Positions 17,186 to 26,429 of a stretch of 64,000 nt of DNA are shown here, one piece after another. Below the pieces are notes generated by a model. It did not search any database. It was not told the origin of the DNA and was given only the letters and a program-made list of their open reading frames with translations. The stretch's first letter is position 1. Each line of letters opens with the position of its first letter. The DNA comes from Hyphomicrobiaceae bacterium (lineage in GTDB: Bacteria > Pseudomonadota > Alphaproteobacteria > Rhizobiales > Methyloligellaceae). Where the stretch lies: NCBI GenBank assembly GCA_020637815.1, contig JACKJS010000001.1:1116001-1180000 (forward strand), written 5' to 3'. The position numbers and the translations under genes are program-made.

Positions 17186-18264
17186 GGCGCACCGCCGAGC
17201 AAGCGGACTTCCTGATCGGGACGCAGGGCCTGGACTCCAGCCGTGACGACAATATCGCCGATCTCAAGTCCGTCGGCGACGGTCACTGCGGACGGCGAAA
17301 AGCGCTCCACGCCGATCTGCCGCAGCGAAACCGTCTTCTTTTCGGGGTCCACAACCCAAACCGCGGGCTCGCCGTCCGATTGGGTCAAGGCACTCGCTGG
17401 CAACTCGATGCCGGCGGTATCCCCGAACGTGGCGCGGCCAACGACGGTTGAGCCAAGGCGCATCGCGGGAGGCGGATCGATCAAACCCACCCGAATCCGG
17501 AATGTGCCGGTAAGGGTGTCGGCGCGTGGCGAGACCTCGCGCACGCGGCCGTTTGCCGTAACGCTGGGATTCTGCGACAGCCGCACAAGGATTTCGGGGT
17601 CTGCCGGTCCCTGATCCTTGAGAGCGGCCGCGACATTGAACACCGCGTCCTTGCCATCGTCGCGGGCGAGTTCCGCGATCATTTGACCGGGCTGCACGAC
17701 CTCGCCGGCGTCCGGTCCGACGGCAACGACGACACCTGGCGCATCCGCAAGAAGTTCTGTGTCGTCAAGCCGGCGCCTGGCAATGCCGAGCTGCGCGGAC
17801 GCGGTACCGACGGCGGCCTCCGCGGTCTTCCGGACCTGCTCGGCACGCTCCAATGCGACGCGGGCGACGACTTGCCTCTCGAATAGATGCCGCTGACGGT
17901 CGTAATCGAGGCGTGCTTCCGATAGCACTGCTTCCGCCGAAGCAAGACTGGCTTCCGCGGCGCGGACTCCGTTCTCTTCGTCGGAGGGATCGAGGCGGGC
18001 GACGACCTGTCCGGCCTCAAGAGTGTCTCCGACCCGCACCAGCCGCTCCGTCATCCGGCCGCCTATGCGGAAGGCGAGATCGACCTCGACTTGGCTCTCG
18101 ACAGTCCCGGCCAGTTCCACCGTCTGACCGGCACGGCTTTCGTCGACCGTGACGGTGCGCACCGGTCGCGGCGCGGTCTCGACTGCCTCCTCCTGCGAAT
18201 CGCAACCAATCAATACGAGCGTCAGCGCGATCGCGAGCCCGGAGAAGGATCGTCTTACTGTCAT
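17182..18264 (-). CDS. RND efflux periplasmic adaptor lipoprotein
   Basis: This membrane-fusion protein links the RND permease to an outer-membrane channel. From the ATG at 18264 it is 360 residues and starts with a lipoprotein signal ending in LVLIGC, so Cys is probably lipidated; the longer frame upstream lacks a sensible export signal. It then shows the barrel-sandwich hybrid (VDLAFRIGGRM, VRVGDTLEAGQVVARLDPSD), an alpha-helical hairpin (about 95-155) and a beta-barrel domain. It lies directly upstream of, and overlaps, the permease gene. Confidence 0.9.
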   Translation of the reverse strand: MTVRRSFSGLAIALTLVLIGCDSQEEAVETAPRPVRTVTVDESRAGQTVELAGTVESQVEVDLAFRIGGRMTERLVRVGDTLEAGQVVARLDPSDEENGVRAAEASLASAEAVLSEARLDYDRQRHLFERQVVARVALERAEQVRKTAEAAVGTASAQLGIARRRLDDTELLADAPGVVVAVGPDAGEVVQPGQMIAELARDDGKDAVFNVAAALKDQGPADPEILVRLSQNPSVTANGRVREVSPRADTLTGTFRIRVGLIDPPPAMRLGSTVVGRATFGDTAGIELPASALTQSDGEPAVWVVDPEKKTVSLRQIGVERFSPSAVTVADGLEIGDIVVTAGVQALRPDQEVRLLGGAP

Positions 18265-18438
18265 CTTAGATGCCACGAAGCTCTGGAAGGTTCCCTGCGG
18301 ACGGGAGAGTAGCCGAGTACCAAATGGCGCGCTAGAGACCGCGTATCTGACAGCGTCCATCAAAGCCCGGCGGCGGCGGAAGATTGTCTTCATGGTCCCG
18401 TTGGTCTTTCGTGTGTGCATGGATTTCGTCGCAGGACT

Positions 18439-19890
18439 TCAAAAAGAGCCGAAAACCGTCCCAAGCACGATGACCGCCGCAAGGGCGATCACCGCGCCCA
18501 CGATGGCGACCATGAAGATGTCCAAATAGCTCTGCTTGTGTGTGACTCCACAGACCGCAAGCAGGGTTACGACCGCGCCGTTATGCGGAAGACTGTCCAG
18601 CGTACCGGCACTCATCACGGCGACGCGATGCAGCAGAGCCGGATCGATCCCGTACTCGCCGGCAAGGCGCATATAGGTTTCACCGAGCGCGTCGAGCGCG
18701 ATGGTCATGCCGCCGGAGGCCGAACCCGTCAGCGCGGCTAGGACGTTGGTGGCGACCGCGAGCGATACGAGCGGTCCGCCGCCGATCGACAACACCAAAT
18801 CGCGCACGACCGCAAAAGCAGGAAGCGCGGCGATCACGGCCCCGAAGCCGACAAGGCTCGCCACGCTGAAGGCCGGCAGCACGGACGCGTTGGCGCCGGC
18901 GTCCATGCTCTCGCGCAAGGACGGAAGCCGGTCCTTATTGAAGGCGATCAATGTCACGATCGCCACGAATAATGCGACCACGACGGCCCAGACGCCGCCG
19001 ACCGAGGAGAGCGATGTCGCGCCCCATTTCTCCTCGGCGAGAAAGCTCGTGTCGAGCAGCGGTAGCACGACGACGCTCATCAACAGGTTGACCGCGATCA
19101 CGACGACGAGCGGCAACAGCGCAATGGCGAAACTAGGCGATGTCCGGGAATGCCGCCCGTGCGGTAGTTCGGCCGGATCGAATTCGCTGGCGATCGTCGC
19201 CCGCTCGCGCAGGTTCGGATCGTCCACGGCAATGTCTTCGTTGCTCACGTGGTAGCCGTCTCCGGCACGGCGCGCGGCCTTCTCGGCGCGCCCAAGCCAC
19301 CATAGGCCGAAAGCGAGCATTATCGCGGCCGCGATGATGCCGAGACCTGGTGCCGCGAACGGCGTCGTTCCGAAGAACGGCATCGGAATCGCATTCTGAA
19401 GCGCGGGCGTGCCCGGCAGCGCCGACATGGTGAAAGTCATGGTGCCAAGCGCGATCGCCGCGGGCATCAGCCGGACAGGAATATTCGCGGTGCGGAACAG
19501 ACCTTGGGCCATGGGGACCAAGACGAAGATGGCGACGAACAGGCTGACGCCGCCATAGGTAACGATGGCCCCGCCGAGGACGACGGCCAGGATGGTGCGG
19601 CCAGTGCCGAGCTTTTCGGTCATGAAGCGGGCAATCACTTCGACCGAACCGGTATCCTCCATCAACTTGCCGAACAGCGCACCCAGTAAGAAGAGGGGGA
19701 AGAACTGCGCGAGAAAACCTGCGCCTCCCGTCATGTAGACCTGCGTTAGATGCGCAAGGATTGGTTCGCCCGAGGCGAAAGCGGCCAGAAGAGCCGCGGC
19801 CGGAGCGAGCAACAAGATGCTCCAGCCACGAAACGACAGCCACATAAGAAGGCCGAGCGCGGCAAGAATGCCGAGCAGTCCAAGAATCAT
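18439..19890 (-). CDS. GntP-family permease
   Basis: This 483-residue polytopic protein of about 12-13 helices resembles the GntP/gluconate and hydroxybutyrate transporters: SVEVIARFMTEKLGTGRTI, VTYGGVSLFVAIFVLVP, SALPGTPALQNAIPM and SASGGMTIALDALGE near the C-terminus. These proteins import small organic acids with protons. Its start overlaps the patatin gene stop (ATGA), so the two are coupled. Because patatin-like lipases neighbour 3-hydroxybutyrate genes in many rhizobia, 3-hydroxybutyrate is a reasonable substrate guess but only that. Confidence 0.88.
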   Translation of the reverse strand: MILGLLGILAALGLLMWLSFRGWSILLLAPAAALLAAFASGEPILAHLTQVYMTGGAGFLAQFFPLFLLGALFGKLMEDTGSVEVIARFMTEKLGTGRTILAVVLGGAIVTYGGVSLFVAIFVLVPMAQGLFRTANIPVRLMPAAIALGTMTFTMSALPGTPALQNAIPMPFFGTTPFAAPGLGIIAAAIMLAFGLWWLGRAEKAARRAGDGYHVSNEDIAVDDPNLRERATIASEFDPAELPHGRHSRTSPSFAIALLPLVVVIAVNLLMSVVVLPLLDTSFLAEEKWGATSLSSVGGVWAVVVALFVAIVTLIAFNKDRLPSLRESMDAGANASVLPAFSVASLVGFGAVIAALPAFAVVRDLVLSIGGGPLVSLAVATNVLAALTGSASGGMTIALDALGETYMRLAGEYGIDPALLHRVAVMSAGTLDSLPHNGAVVTLLAVCGVTHKQSYLDIFMVAIVGAVIALAAVIVLGTVFGSF

Positions 19891-20912
19891 CAGACTGGCC
19901 CTATGAAATGGTCGAGATCGAGCGTGGAGCGCACGCCGAGATCGGCGCCATGCGCGTCGAGGAAGGATTCAGCCGCCCGGCGCCCTTCGTCGCGAAGCAT
20001 GGTGAGGAATTCCCATTCCGCGTTGAGCTTCGAGGAATAGCCAAGCTCGGACATCAGATCCGATGCAATGCGGTGCATGCGCATATTGGCCCAACGGGCC
20101 CCTTCCGCATTGCCCGGATCGGTCACCTTGCGAAGCAACGCGATCATCCTGAGCTCTTTTTGAAGTGTGGCGTTGAACGACACCTCGTTCACGCGATTGA
20201 CGATCTCCCGCGCCGAGCGCGGCGTTCCCGGGCGCTCGACGGGATTGACCTGTACGAGGATCGTGTCCGTGGAGTCGCATTCTTGAACGAGCGGCGTGAT
20301 GGTCGGGTTGCCGGAGAACCCTCCGTCCCAATACGCCTCCCCGTCGATCTCGACGGCCTGGAACATTGCCGGCAGGCAGGCGGATGCAAGCAGCACGTCG
20401 GGCGTGAGCTCGCCGTTGCGAAATACGCGTCCGCGTCCCGTCCGCACGTTCGTCGCGGTGACGAACAGCCTGATCGGCGCATTCGCCAGCCGCTCGAAAT
20501 CGATACACGTCGACAGGATGTCAGACAGTGGGTTCGAGCCGCGCGGGTTGAGATCGTAAGGCGAGAAGACGCGCGCCATCAGGTCGAGCGTGATGAACAT
20601 CGGCGAGTTGTCGAGTGTCCACCGTCCGGCGAGAACGTCGAGAGGGCTGCGCCGGAAGGGACTGAATGTGGCCGCGTCGGAGACGGCACGCCAGAATTCT
20701 TCGAGCCGGGCCTTTGCTCCTTCCACGCCGCGCTCCGTGAACCCATCAACGAGCACGGCCGCGTTCATCGCGCCGGCCGACGTGCCGGAGATCCCCTCGA
20801 TCTTCAACCGCGGCTCGTCGAGCAGGCGATCGAGCACGCCCCATGTGAACGCCCCATGGGCTCCACCGCCCTGAAGCGCTAGGTCGACCAGAACAGGATC
20901 ACGATTCATCAC
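19890..20912 (-). CDS. Patatin-like phospholipase/esterase
   Basis: This 340-residue patatin-fold hydrolase has the oxyanion glycines GGGAHG (15-20), the nucleophile elbow GTSAG with Ser44, and the catalytic Asp195 in DGG. No signal peptide is visible, so it should act in the cytoplasm on lipid or intracellular polyester. The longest start is GTG at 20912, followed directly by ATG at 20909; neither has a strong ribosome site. It is the first gene of a two-gene unit with the GntP permease. Confidence 0.88.
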   Translation of the reverse strand: MMNRDPVLVDLALQGGGAHGAFTWGVLDRLLDEPRLKIEGISGTSAGAMNAAVLVDGFTERGVEGAKARLEEFWRAVSDAATFSPFRRSPLDVLAGRWTLDNSPMFITLDLMARVFSPYDLNPRGSNPLSDILSTCIDFERLANAPIRLFVTATNVRTGRGRVFRNGELTPDVLLASACLPAMFQAVEIDGEAYWDGGFSGNPTITPLVQECDSTDTILVQVNPVERPGTPRSAREIVNRVNEVSFNATLQKELRMIALLRKVTDPGNAEGARWANMRMHRIASDLMSELGYSSKLNAEWEFLTMLRDEGRRAAESFLDAHGADLGVRSTLDLDHFIGPV

Positions 20913-21179
20913 TGACGTCCGATTTGTATGGGCTGCTTGGCAAGGTACGATGGTGCCAGGCCTGAGCGATCCGCGCTACGATAATCACAATGGTTGTGTT
21001 GTGAATGGCAAACCGCCGGGCACGTTTGTCGCACCCACCATCGAGAATGCCATTTATGCGCGGCCCAAACGCGGACTGCATCGGCATTTGACTTAATATC
21101 GCCTCATGGCTCCGAGAGAGCTGATTCCCGCGCGCCCAATTGTGCCGCAAACCAATACCCACCCCGGAGGCGATGCTCC

Positions 21180-21959
21180 ATGCGAATGCTGCTGCTGCTC
21201 TGTACTGCCCTTATGATGATTGGCACGGTGTCCGCCCAGGAGATGCCGGATCACAGCCCCGAGACGGCCGCTGACGCAGGGACGGAATCGGGATGCGTGG
21301 TGCTGGTCCACGGTCTCAATCGCGGCGACGGATCGTTCTTCCTGATGGAGCAGCTTCTCGCTGCCGCCGGCTACCAAGTCGTGAATCTCGATTACCCCTC
21401 CCGGCGCGCAACCGTCGAGGATTTACTCGACTATGTCGATAACGCGGTCGCCAAATGCAAAAGCCCGACGGTGAATTTCATCACCCACTCTCTTGGCGGA
21501 ATTCTCGTTCGCGGATGGGCGGCGGCGAAAGAGAGACCCAATCTCGGGCGCGTTGTCATGCTGGCGCCACCGAACCAAGGCTCTGAGCTGGTCGATGCGA
21601 TGGCGAATCTCGCCCTATTCCGTCTGGTGACCGGACCAGCCGGGCAGCAACTCGGCACCGGAGACCAGAGCGCCCCGGCGCGGCTCGGCCCGGTGAAATT
21701 CGAACTCGGCGTGATCGCCGGAAACCGGTCGTTGAATCCCATGTTCTCGGCCATGATTCCCGGCGAGGACGACGGAATCGTCTCGGTCGAAAGCACGAGG
21801 GTGGAAGGCATGGCCGACCATATCGTCCTGCCCGTGACGCATACCTTGCTGATGAACAATCCGCTGGTGATCGCCCAGGCGGTGACGTTCTTGCGAACCG
21901 GACGGTTCGATCCCGATCTGACCTATCGCGAACTGATGTTGCGTGTGCTGCGCCGCTGA
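21180..21959 (+). CDS. Secreted alpha/beta-hydrolase (lipase-like)
   Basis: This 259-residue protein has a clean signal peptide ([18 protein letters not shown], cut near residue 20), [14 protein letters not shown] for the oxyanion loop and THSLGG with the nucleophile Ser104. The acid is likely in GEDDGIV and the histidine in PVTHT. It resembles PGAP1/triacylglycerol-lipase type proteins and should act in the periplasm or outside on ester substrates. I chose the ATG at 21180 because a GGAGG site lies about 9 nt upstream and the signal peptide begins there. Confidence 0.87.
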   Translation: MRMLLLLCTALMMIGTVSAQEMPDHSPETAADAGTESGCVVLVHGLNRGDGSFFLMEQLLAAAGYQVVNLDYPSRRATVEDLLDYVDNAVAKCKSPTVNFITHSLGGILVRGWAAAKERPNLGRVVMLAPPNQGSELVDAMANLALFRLVTGPAGQQLGTGDQSAPARLGPVKFELGVIAGNRSLNPMFSAMIPGEDDGIVSVESTRVEGMADHIVLPVTHTLLMNNPLVIAQAVTFLRTGRFDPDLTYRELMLRVLRR

Positions 21960-21982
21960 CCGGGTGCGGCCGGGCAAGCCCC

Positions 21983-22004
21983 CAGCCGGGGCACGCCTCG
22001 GCTG
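21983..22004. terminator. Candidate bidirectional terminator hairpin between convergent genes
   Basis: CAGCCGGGG and CCTCGGCTG flank a CACG loop with a single mismatch. It lies exactly between two convergent genes. There is no clear T-run on either side. Confidence 0.4.
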
Positions 22005-22015
22005 CCGCGCAGCGT

Positions 22016-23770
22016 CTACCGCGAGATACTGCCTGCGGCGCCTTCCGTTTTCATCTCTTCGGCGAGTCGGCGCGCGTCGTCATCGCTCCAGTTCCGGGGC
22101 GCCGTGACCGCGGTCCAGGCTTCCATATAGTCGGCCGCCGCATAGTCGTGCCCGAATCCCGGCGGCACGGCCGCCGCGAACATCATGTCGATCCCGACCT
22201 GAAGCGCGGTGACGATGGGGAACCACCGTAAGAGCGGAGAGACGTCCTCGCCCCGCGGCGGCTGCATCCATTCTGGCTGCCGGTAGAACATGCTCTCTTC
22301 GAAGAAGACGATCGCGTCGCTCGGATAGGCGATATAGACCATTCGCACCCTCCCCCAATCGCTCGACGCATCGCGTGCACTGTCCCCGTGGCCGATCACG
22401 CGGAAGTTCGACCCGTCTTCGAACACCGGCCGCCACGAGGGCGAGCCTTCGTTCCGGTCGCGCTGGATCGCGCGCCAGATCCGATTTCGGAAGGGTGGCC
22501 CGGCCCAAACGGCGCCTTCGAACGAGTCGCCGAGCCAAGCGTGGATTGGCGGCGAGGCTTCCGAGCCGAGCGAGCCGAGGCTGAGTCCGAAGAGGTAGAG
22601 CTTTGGCCTTCTGTCTTCCGGTAAGCCCTTCCAATAACGGTAGATAACCCTGAACACGGCTGCGGCGGATTCTTGCGATCGGCCGGGCTCGAGGATCAAG
22701 GACAACGGGCTTTGCAAGTAGGAGTATTGGACGGCGACGGTCGCGACATCGCCGCCATGCATGTATTCCAGAGGTGCGATGCCGTTATTGTCCACCCACC
22801 CCGTGCCGGTCGGGGTTGCAATGACGAGCACGGAGCGAGCGAAGGCGTCCATGCGGATGAGATCGTCGAGGACCTTTCGCGCTTGGTCCTCCGGCGAGTC
22901 CGCGGCGCGAAGTCCCGCATAAACCCGGATCGGTTCCAGGGCGTCTCGTCCCGTGAACGCCTCTATCTCCGCTTTTCGCGGACCCTCCGTGACGAACTGC
23001 TTGCCGGCACGGCCGAGCTGTTGCCATGCGATCCGGGAGCCGGGACCGCCCGATCGCGTGTCCTCCGTCGGGACGGACGCGCCCGGCGGGTCGGTCACGT
23101 CCACCAAGGCCTGCGCACGGTCGATCGCGTCGATTGCCGCGCTCACGAGCGTGCCGTTGACGACGGTCACGACAAGGACCGCAAAGATCAGCGCGCCCAG
23201 CAACGAGGCGATTCTTCTCGGAATCCACCGGTAGACCAGCGCAGACGCAGCGCCAAATCCGATGATCAGAAGTCGACCCAGAAGCAGCAGGACGATCGCG
23301 ACGACCGCCGCAATCAGGATGACCAGCAACAGGCTGGCGGGCTCCACCGGAGGCATGTTCAGGCGCGCGCGGACTTCGTCTTGCCATGCGGCGGCTTGCG
23401 GCACGTAGATCGCGGCGGCAATGGCGCATGGCACGGCCAGCGCGATTGCAATCGCGCGCCACCAGGCGCGCGGCAGTTCGGGAAGCTCCAGATAGCGCCA
23501 CAGCACCACACCGCCATGGCCGATGGCATAGCCGATGACGAAAGCCAATCCGCCGAGGAGCCCTTGGAAAACCGGCGGCCGCGGCACCAAGGACGGCGTG
23601 AATGTGAGTACGAAAAAGACAAAACCGAGAAAAAGCCCGGTGAAGGACGGCAGCCACCAGGGTGTGACCGGAGACTTATCGGCGGGGCGCGTGGTCGCAA
23701 TCATATCTGACGTTTTTCTGAGCTGTTCGGATAAGGCAGCGCCCGCGCGGGGAGCGAACGCGTGAGCCAT
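22016..23770 (-). CDS. Membrane-anchored alpha/beta-hydrolase of the DUF2319 type
   Basis: Residues 35-220 contain five or six transmembrane helices; the C-terminal half (about 250-580) is a soluble alpha/beta-hydrolase with the nucleophile motif GLSLGS near residue 397, preceded by PKLYLF. VIATPTGTGWVDN, YSYLQSPLSLILEPGRSQ and IAYPSDAIVFF are family-like. The layout matches proteins with an N-terminal membrane domain plus a DUF2319 hydrolase domain, whose substrate is unknown. ATG at 23770 and an internal ATG at 23704 are both possible starts; neither has a strong ribosome site. It is convergent with the secreted hydrolase gene. Confidence 0.82.
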   Translation of the reverse strand: MAHAFAPRAGAALSEQLRKTSDMIATTRPADKSPVTPWWLPSFTGLFLGFVFFVLTFTPSLVPRPPVFQGLLGGLAFVIGYAIGHGGVVLWRYLELPELPRAWWRAIAIALAVPCAIAAAIYVPQAAAWQDEVRARLNMPPVEPASLLLVILIAAVVAIVLLLLGRLLIIGFGAASALVYRWIPRRIASLLGALIFAVLVVTVVNGTLVSAAIDAIDRAQALVDVTDPPGASVPTEDTRSGGPGSRIAWQQLGRAGKQFVTEGPRKAEIEAFTGRDALEPIRVYAGLRAADSPEDQARKVLDDLIRMDAFARSVLVIATPTGTGWVDNNGIAPLEYMHGGDVATVAVQYSYLQSPLSLILEPGRSQESAAAVFRVIYRYWKGLPEDRRPKLYLFGLSLGSLGSEASPPIHAWLGDSFEGAVWAGPPFRNRIWRAIQRDRNEGSPSWRPVFEDGSNFRVIGHGDSARDASSDWGRVRMVYIAYPSDAIVFFEESMFYRQPEWMQPPRGEDVSPLLRWFPIVTALQVGIDMMFAAAVPPGFGHDYAAADYMEAWTAVTAPRNWSDDDARRLAEEMKTEGAAGSISR

Positions 23771-24031
23771 GGCATCGGCTTATGCCACGGGGCGCGCCGG
23801 AACGCCGGTACAATTTTGGGGCCGCGCGGGACGAAGGCGTTCCGGCTGGAGCCGTTCGAGAATGCCGCGTCCGAAATGCTGACCCAATCGTTACGCCAAC
23901 GACCGTTGCATGGTCATTAGGCACTGAATTTTCTTCATTGGTTAATTTAGTAGATTTCATCTTGCTGCGGTTATTGGCCGTCAGTACCGTTCCGCGCAAG
24001 TGTTAGCTCGAAATCAACGTGGAGGAATGGA

Positions 24032-24763
24032 ATGGGGTCGCACGGTGACTGTTGCAAGGTGAACCGGCGCAAGTTTCTTGGCGCGTCGACGGCTGTCGCG
24101 AGTCTCGCGGCATTCGCGACCGCAGGATCGGTTACGGAAGCACGGGCGCAGCTAACGCAAGAACGGCGCGATGCCATGACTCCCGACAAGGTCATTTCCC
24201 GAATGCTTGCCGGCAATGAGCGCTTTGTTGCCGGAGAGCGGAAGCCGCGGGATTTCTTGGTCGAACAGGAAGCAACCGCGTCGGGCCAGTTCCCCGCGGC
24301 GGTCGCGCTGTCCTGTATCGACTCCCGCGCGCCAATCGAGGTGATCTGCGATCTCGGCATCGGCGATACGTTTAACGCGCGCGTCGCCGGCAATATCTCC
24401 AATGACGACATCCTTGGCAGCATGGAATTCGCCTGCGCGGTTGCGGGTGCCAAGCTCGTCGTCGTGATGGGACACACGGCGTGCGGCGCGGTAAGGGGCG
24501 CTATCGACAATGTGGAGCTTGGCCATCTCACTGGGCTTCTCGCCCAGATCCGGCCGGCGATCGGCGAGACGGACTTTGACGGCGACAAGACCGGCTCCAA
24601 TCCAGCTTACGTAGATGCAGTGGCGCGCACCAACGTCCTCTTGACGGTGAAGAAGATCCGCGAGGAGAGCTCGATTTTGCGCGAACTCGAGGAGAAAGGC
24701 GAAATCAAGATCGTCGGGTCGATGTACGATCTGAAGACCGGCCAGATCACGATGCTGAATTAA
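24032..24763 (+). CDS. Tat-exported beta-carbonic anhydrase
   Basis: The enzyme interconverts CO2 and bicarbonate. The 243 residues begin with a twin-arginine signal (NRRKFLGA, 11-18, then a hydrophobic stretch ending AEARAQ-like near 40), so it should be folded with zinc in the cytoplasm and exported. Zinc ligands of the beta class are visible: Cys95 with the Asp97-Arg99 dyad in SCIDSRAP, and His148 and Cys151 in GHTACGA. The ATG at 24032 has GGAGGA just upstream; an overlapping ATG 5 nt earlier is out of frame. The gene stands alone. Confidence 0.92.
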   Translation: MGSHGDCCKVNRRKFLGASTAVASLAAFATAGSVTEARAQLTQERRDAMTPDKVISRMLAGNERFVAGERKPRDFLVEQEATASGQFPAAVALSCIDSRAPIEVICDLGIGDTFNARVAGNISNDDILGSMEFACAVAGAKLVVVMGHTACGAVRGAIDNVELGHLTGLLAQIRPAIGETDFDGDKTGSNPAYVDAVARTNVLLTVKKIREESSILRELEEKGEIKIVGSMYDLKTGQITMLN

Positions 24764-25066
24764 CCTTGCGCAACGGGCGCCCTGCCCGTCCGGCATTCGT
24801 TCTCGACAATTTAAAGATCGATTGTGGCGCCTCGAGCGGTATTCACCGCCCGGGGCGCTTTCGCGTTGGCGCGTTCAACGCGCGTGCCGGCATTCCGGCT
24901 CCTCCAATTCATCGGTGCACTGAAAAATCTTCAATCGTCGCTACTGCACCGGCGATCTAGTGTTCAGCGAACGCGCAACGCCCCCATTCGCCTCTCGGTC
25001 AATCGCATGCGCGTTTCGTCCAAGGCCGCCGACATCGGCGGCATCTTTCCTATAAGGAGGAACCAT
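24764..25066. other. Long leader ahead of the EF-hand gene
   Basis: No gene was recognised in these 303 nt. ACGGGC-GCCCT-GCCCGT at 24773-24789 is a small hairpin that could end the carbonic anhydrase transcript. A 15-nt palindrome (GCGCGTT-C-AACGCGC) is at 24869-24883. An AAGGAGG ribosome site sits at the right end. Confidence 0.4.
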
Positions 25067-25360
25067 ATGAAACTGGTGATGTTGACTTCCGCGCTCCTGC
25101 TCGTTGGAACCGGAACCGCTCTCGCCCAGACAAGTGCCAACACGATGTCGGCGGGACGTCCGTCGGCCATTCTCAACGAACAACAGTGCCAAGACGTTTG
25201 GTCGCGGGCCGTGACCGAGGGTGACGTGCTCGAAGAAGCAGGAGCCGGTCCGTTCATCGTCAACTTCGCGCAAGTCGATACAGACGGCAATGGATCCATT
25301 TCGAACGATGAGTTCAAGGCGGCCTGCGGCAAAGGGCTCGTGAAGTTCACCGATCGCTAG
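25067..25360 (+). CDS. Small secreted EF-hand protein
   Basis: From the ATG at 25067, preceded by AAGGAGG at ideal spacing, the product is 97 residues. A signal peptide (about 1-20, ending ALAQ) leads to a mature domain with one canonical EF-hand loop, DTDGNGSISNDEF (about 72-84), whose positions 1, 3, 5 and 12 are Asp, Asp, Asn and Glu. It is expected to bind calcium in the periplasm. A Cys at about 40 and one at about 88 could pair. It lies 15 nt upstream of a Cys-rich secreted protein gene and is probably co-transcribed with it. Function unknown. Confidence 0.8.
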   Translation: MKLVMLTSALLLVGTGTALAQTSANTMSAGRPSAILNEQQCQDVWSRAVTEGDVLEEAGAGPFIVNFAQVDTDGNGSISNDEFKAACGKGLVKFTDR

Positions 25361-25375
25361 AAGGAATTCGATTAG

Positions 25376-25660
25376 ATGAAGTTTGCCACAAGAAAAGCCA
25401 AGGCTGGCTGGGGCACGGCGGCCCTGGTCCTGCTTGCCGCCGTGCTGGTGTGGACCGGACCGGCCGAAGCGGGGAAGAAAAAATGCGCCGAAGATTACCG
25501 CCGTTTTTGCAGCCAATGGGGACTTGAAACGAGAGGTCTGGAGAACTGCATGCGCCAGCACGGCGATCGGCTGTCGCATGCGTGTGTCCGTGGACTGGTC
25601 CAGGCCGGAGCCGTCTCGCAAGCCGAGGTGGACCGTCGGAGACGTCAGCTGGGCCGGTAA
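25376..25660 (+). CDS. Small secreted cysteine-rich protein
   Basis: This 94-residue protein has an N-terminal export signal (about 1-32, ending GPAEAG) and a basic mature domain with four cysteines: CAEDYRRFC, then C and C in ENCMRQHGDRLSHAC. The spacing resembles the cysteine-rich repeat found in short bacterial periplasmic proteins. The mature part is Arg/Lys rich and ends RRRRQLGR. It follows the EF-hand gene by 15 nt. No enzymatic motif is visible. Confidence 0.68.
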   Translation: MKFATRKAKAGWGTAALVLLAAVLVWTGPAEAGKKKCAEDYRRFCSQWGLETRGLENCMRQHGDRLSHACVRGLVQAGAVSQAEVDRRRRQLGR

Positions 25661-25689
25661 GTTTGGAGTCCGGTTCCACGACGACGGCC

Positions 25690-25730
25690 GCGAACTCCGG
25701 CGCGAAACCCCTCAATGCGCCGGAGTTCGC
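25690..25730 (+). terminator. Strong stem-loop downstream of the Cys-rich protein gene
   Basis: CGAACTCCGGCGC (25691-25703) and its exact complement (25717-25729) form a perfect 13-bp stem, plus one outer G-C pair, around a 13-nt loop. No T-run follows, so it may be a Rho-dependent end or mRNA stabiliser rather than an intrinsic terminator. Confidence 0.5.
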
Positions 25731-25870
25731 CGGTGGCGCCCTGTTGTTCCTGGCACCCATTTATCTGTGACTAACGTAGTGCCGTCCGGCTTTCTTGTAG
25801 CTGGCCCGGAGAGGGCCGTGTAATTTCCTTCCCGCGGACAACGAGACAACCATTTGGTGGAGTGACAACT

Positions 25871-26419
25871 ATGTCGGCGCATTCAGCAAACACGCATGCG
25901 GTCGTATCGGAGAACCGGACCTGGTTCGTCATTCTCGGGATCCTGCTTATCGTGCTTGGAACCCTCGGTATCGCGTTTCCCTTCCTGACGACGATCGCCG
26001 CGAAGATTTTCCTGGGCTGGCTGCTATTGATCGGCGGTGTCGTCCAGATCGTCCACGCATTCTCGGCACGCGGATGGAGCGAGTTTTTCCTCGATCTCCT
26101 AATGGGTGCTCTCTTCGTGATCGGCGGCTGCTGGCTTGCCTTCTTCCCGCTGACGGGGATCGTCACGCTTACGATCTTCCTGGCGGCCATGTTCATCGTT
26201 CAAGGCATCATCGAAGTCGCGATGGCTTTTCGTATCAGGCCTCATAGCGGCTGGATTTGGATGCTTCTCGCGGGACTTGTGGCATTTGCCGTAGGTATGC
26301 TGATCTTCCTGAAGCTGCCAAGTTCGGCGGCATGGGCAATCGGTTTGCTCGTCGGCATTAACCTGATCATGACCGGTTGGGCATATTTGCTGCTGCCCTT
26401 TGTGGCGAAGCGCACATAG
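25871..26419 (+). CDS. HdeD-family membrane stress protein
   Basis: The 182-residue protein has six regularly spaced transmembrane helices arranged as three hairpins, with IFLGWLLLIGGVVQIVHAF and GWIWMLLAGLVAFAVGMLIF, as in HdeD acid-resistance membrane proteins. I chose the ATG at 25871 over the upstream GTG at 25862 because GGTGGAG gives the better ribosome spacing. A GlsB-type gene follows after 10 nt, so the two form a membrane stress unit. Confidence 0.88.
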   Translation: MSAHSANTHAVVSENRTWFVILGILLIVLGTLGIAFPFLTTIAAKIFLGWLLLIGGVVQIVHAFSARGWSEFFLDLLMGALFVIGGCWLAFFPLTGIVTLTIFLAAMFIVQGIIEVAMAFRIRPHSGWIWMLLAGLVAFAVGMLIFLKLPSSAAWAIGLLVGINLIMTGWAYLLLPFVAKRT

Positions 26420-26429
26420 GAGGATCGCC

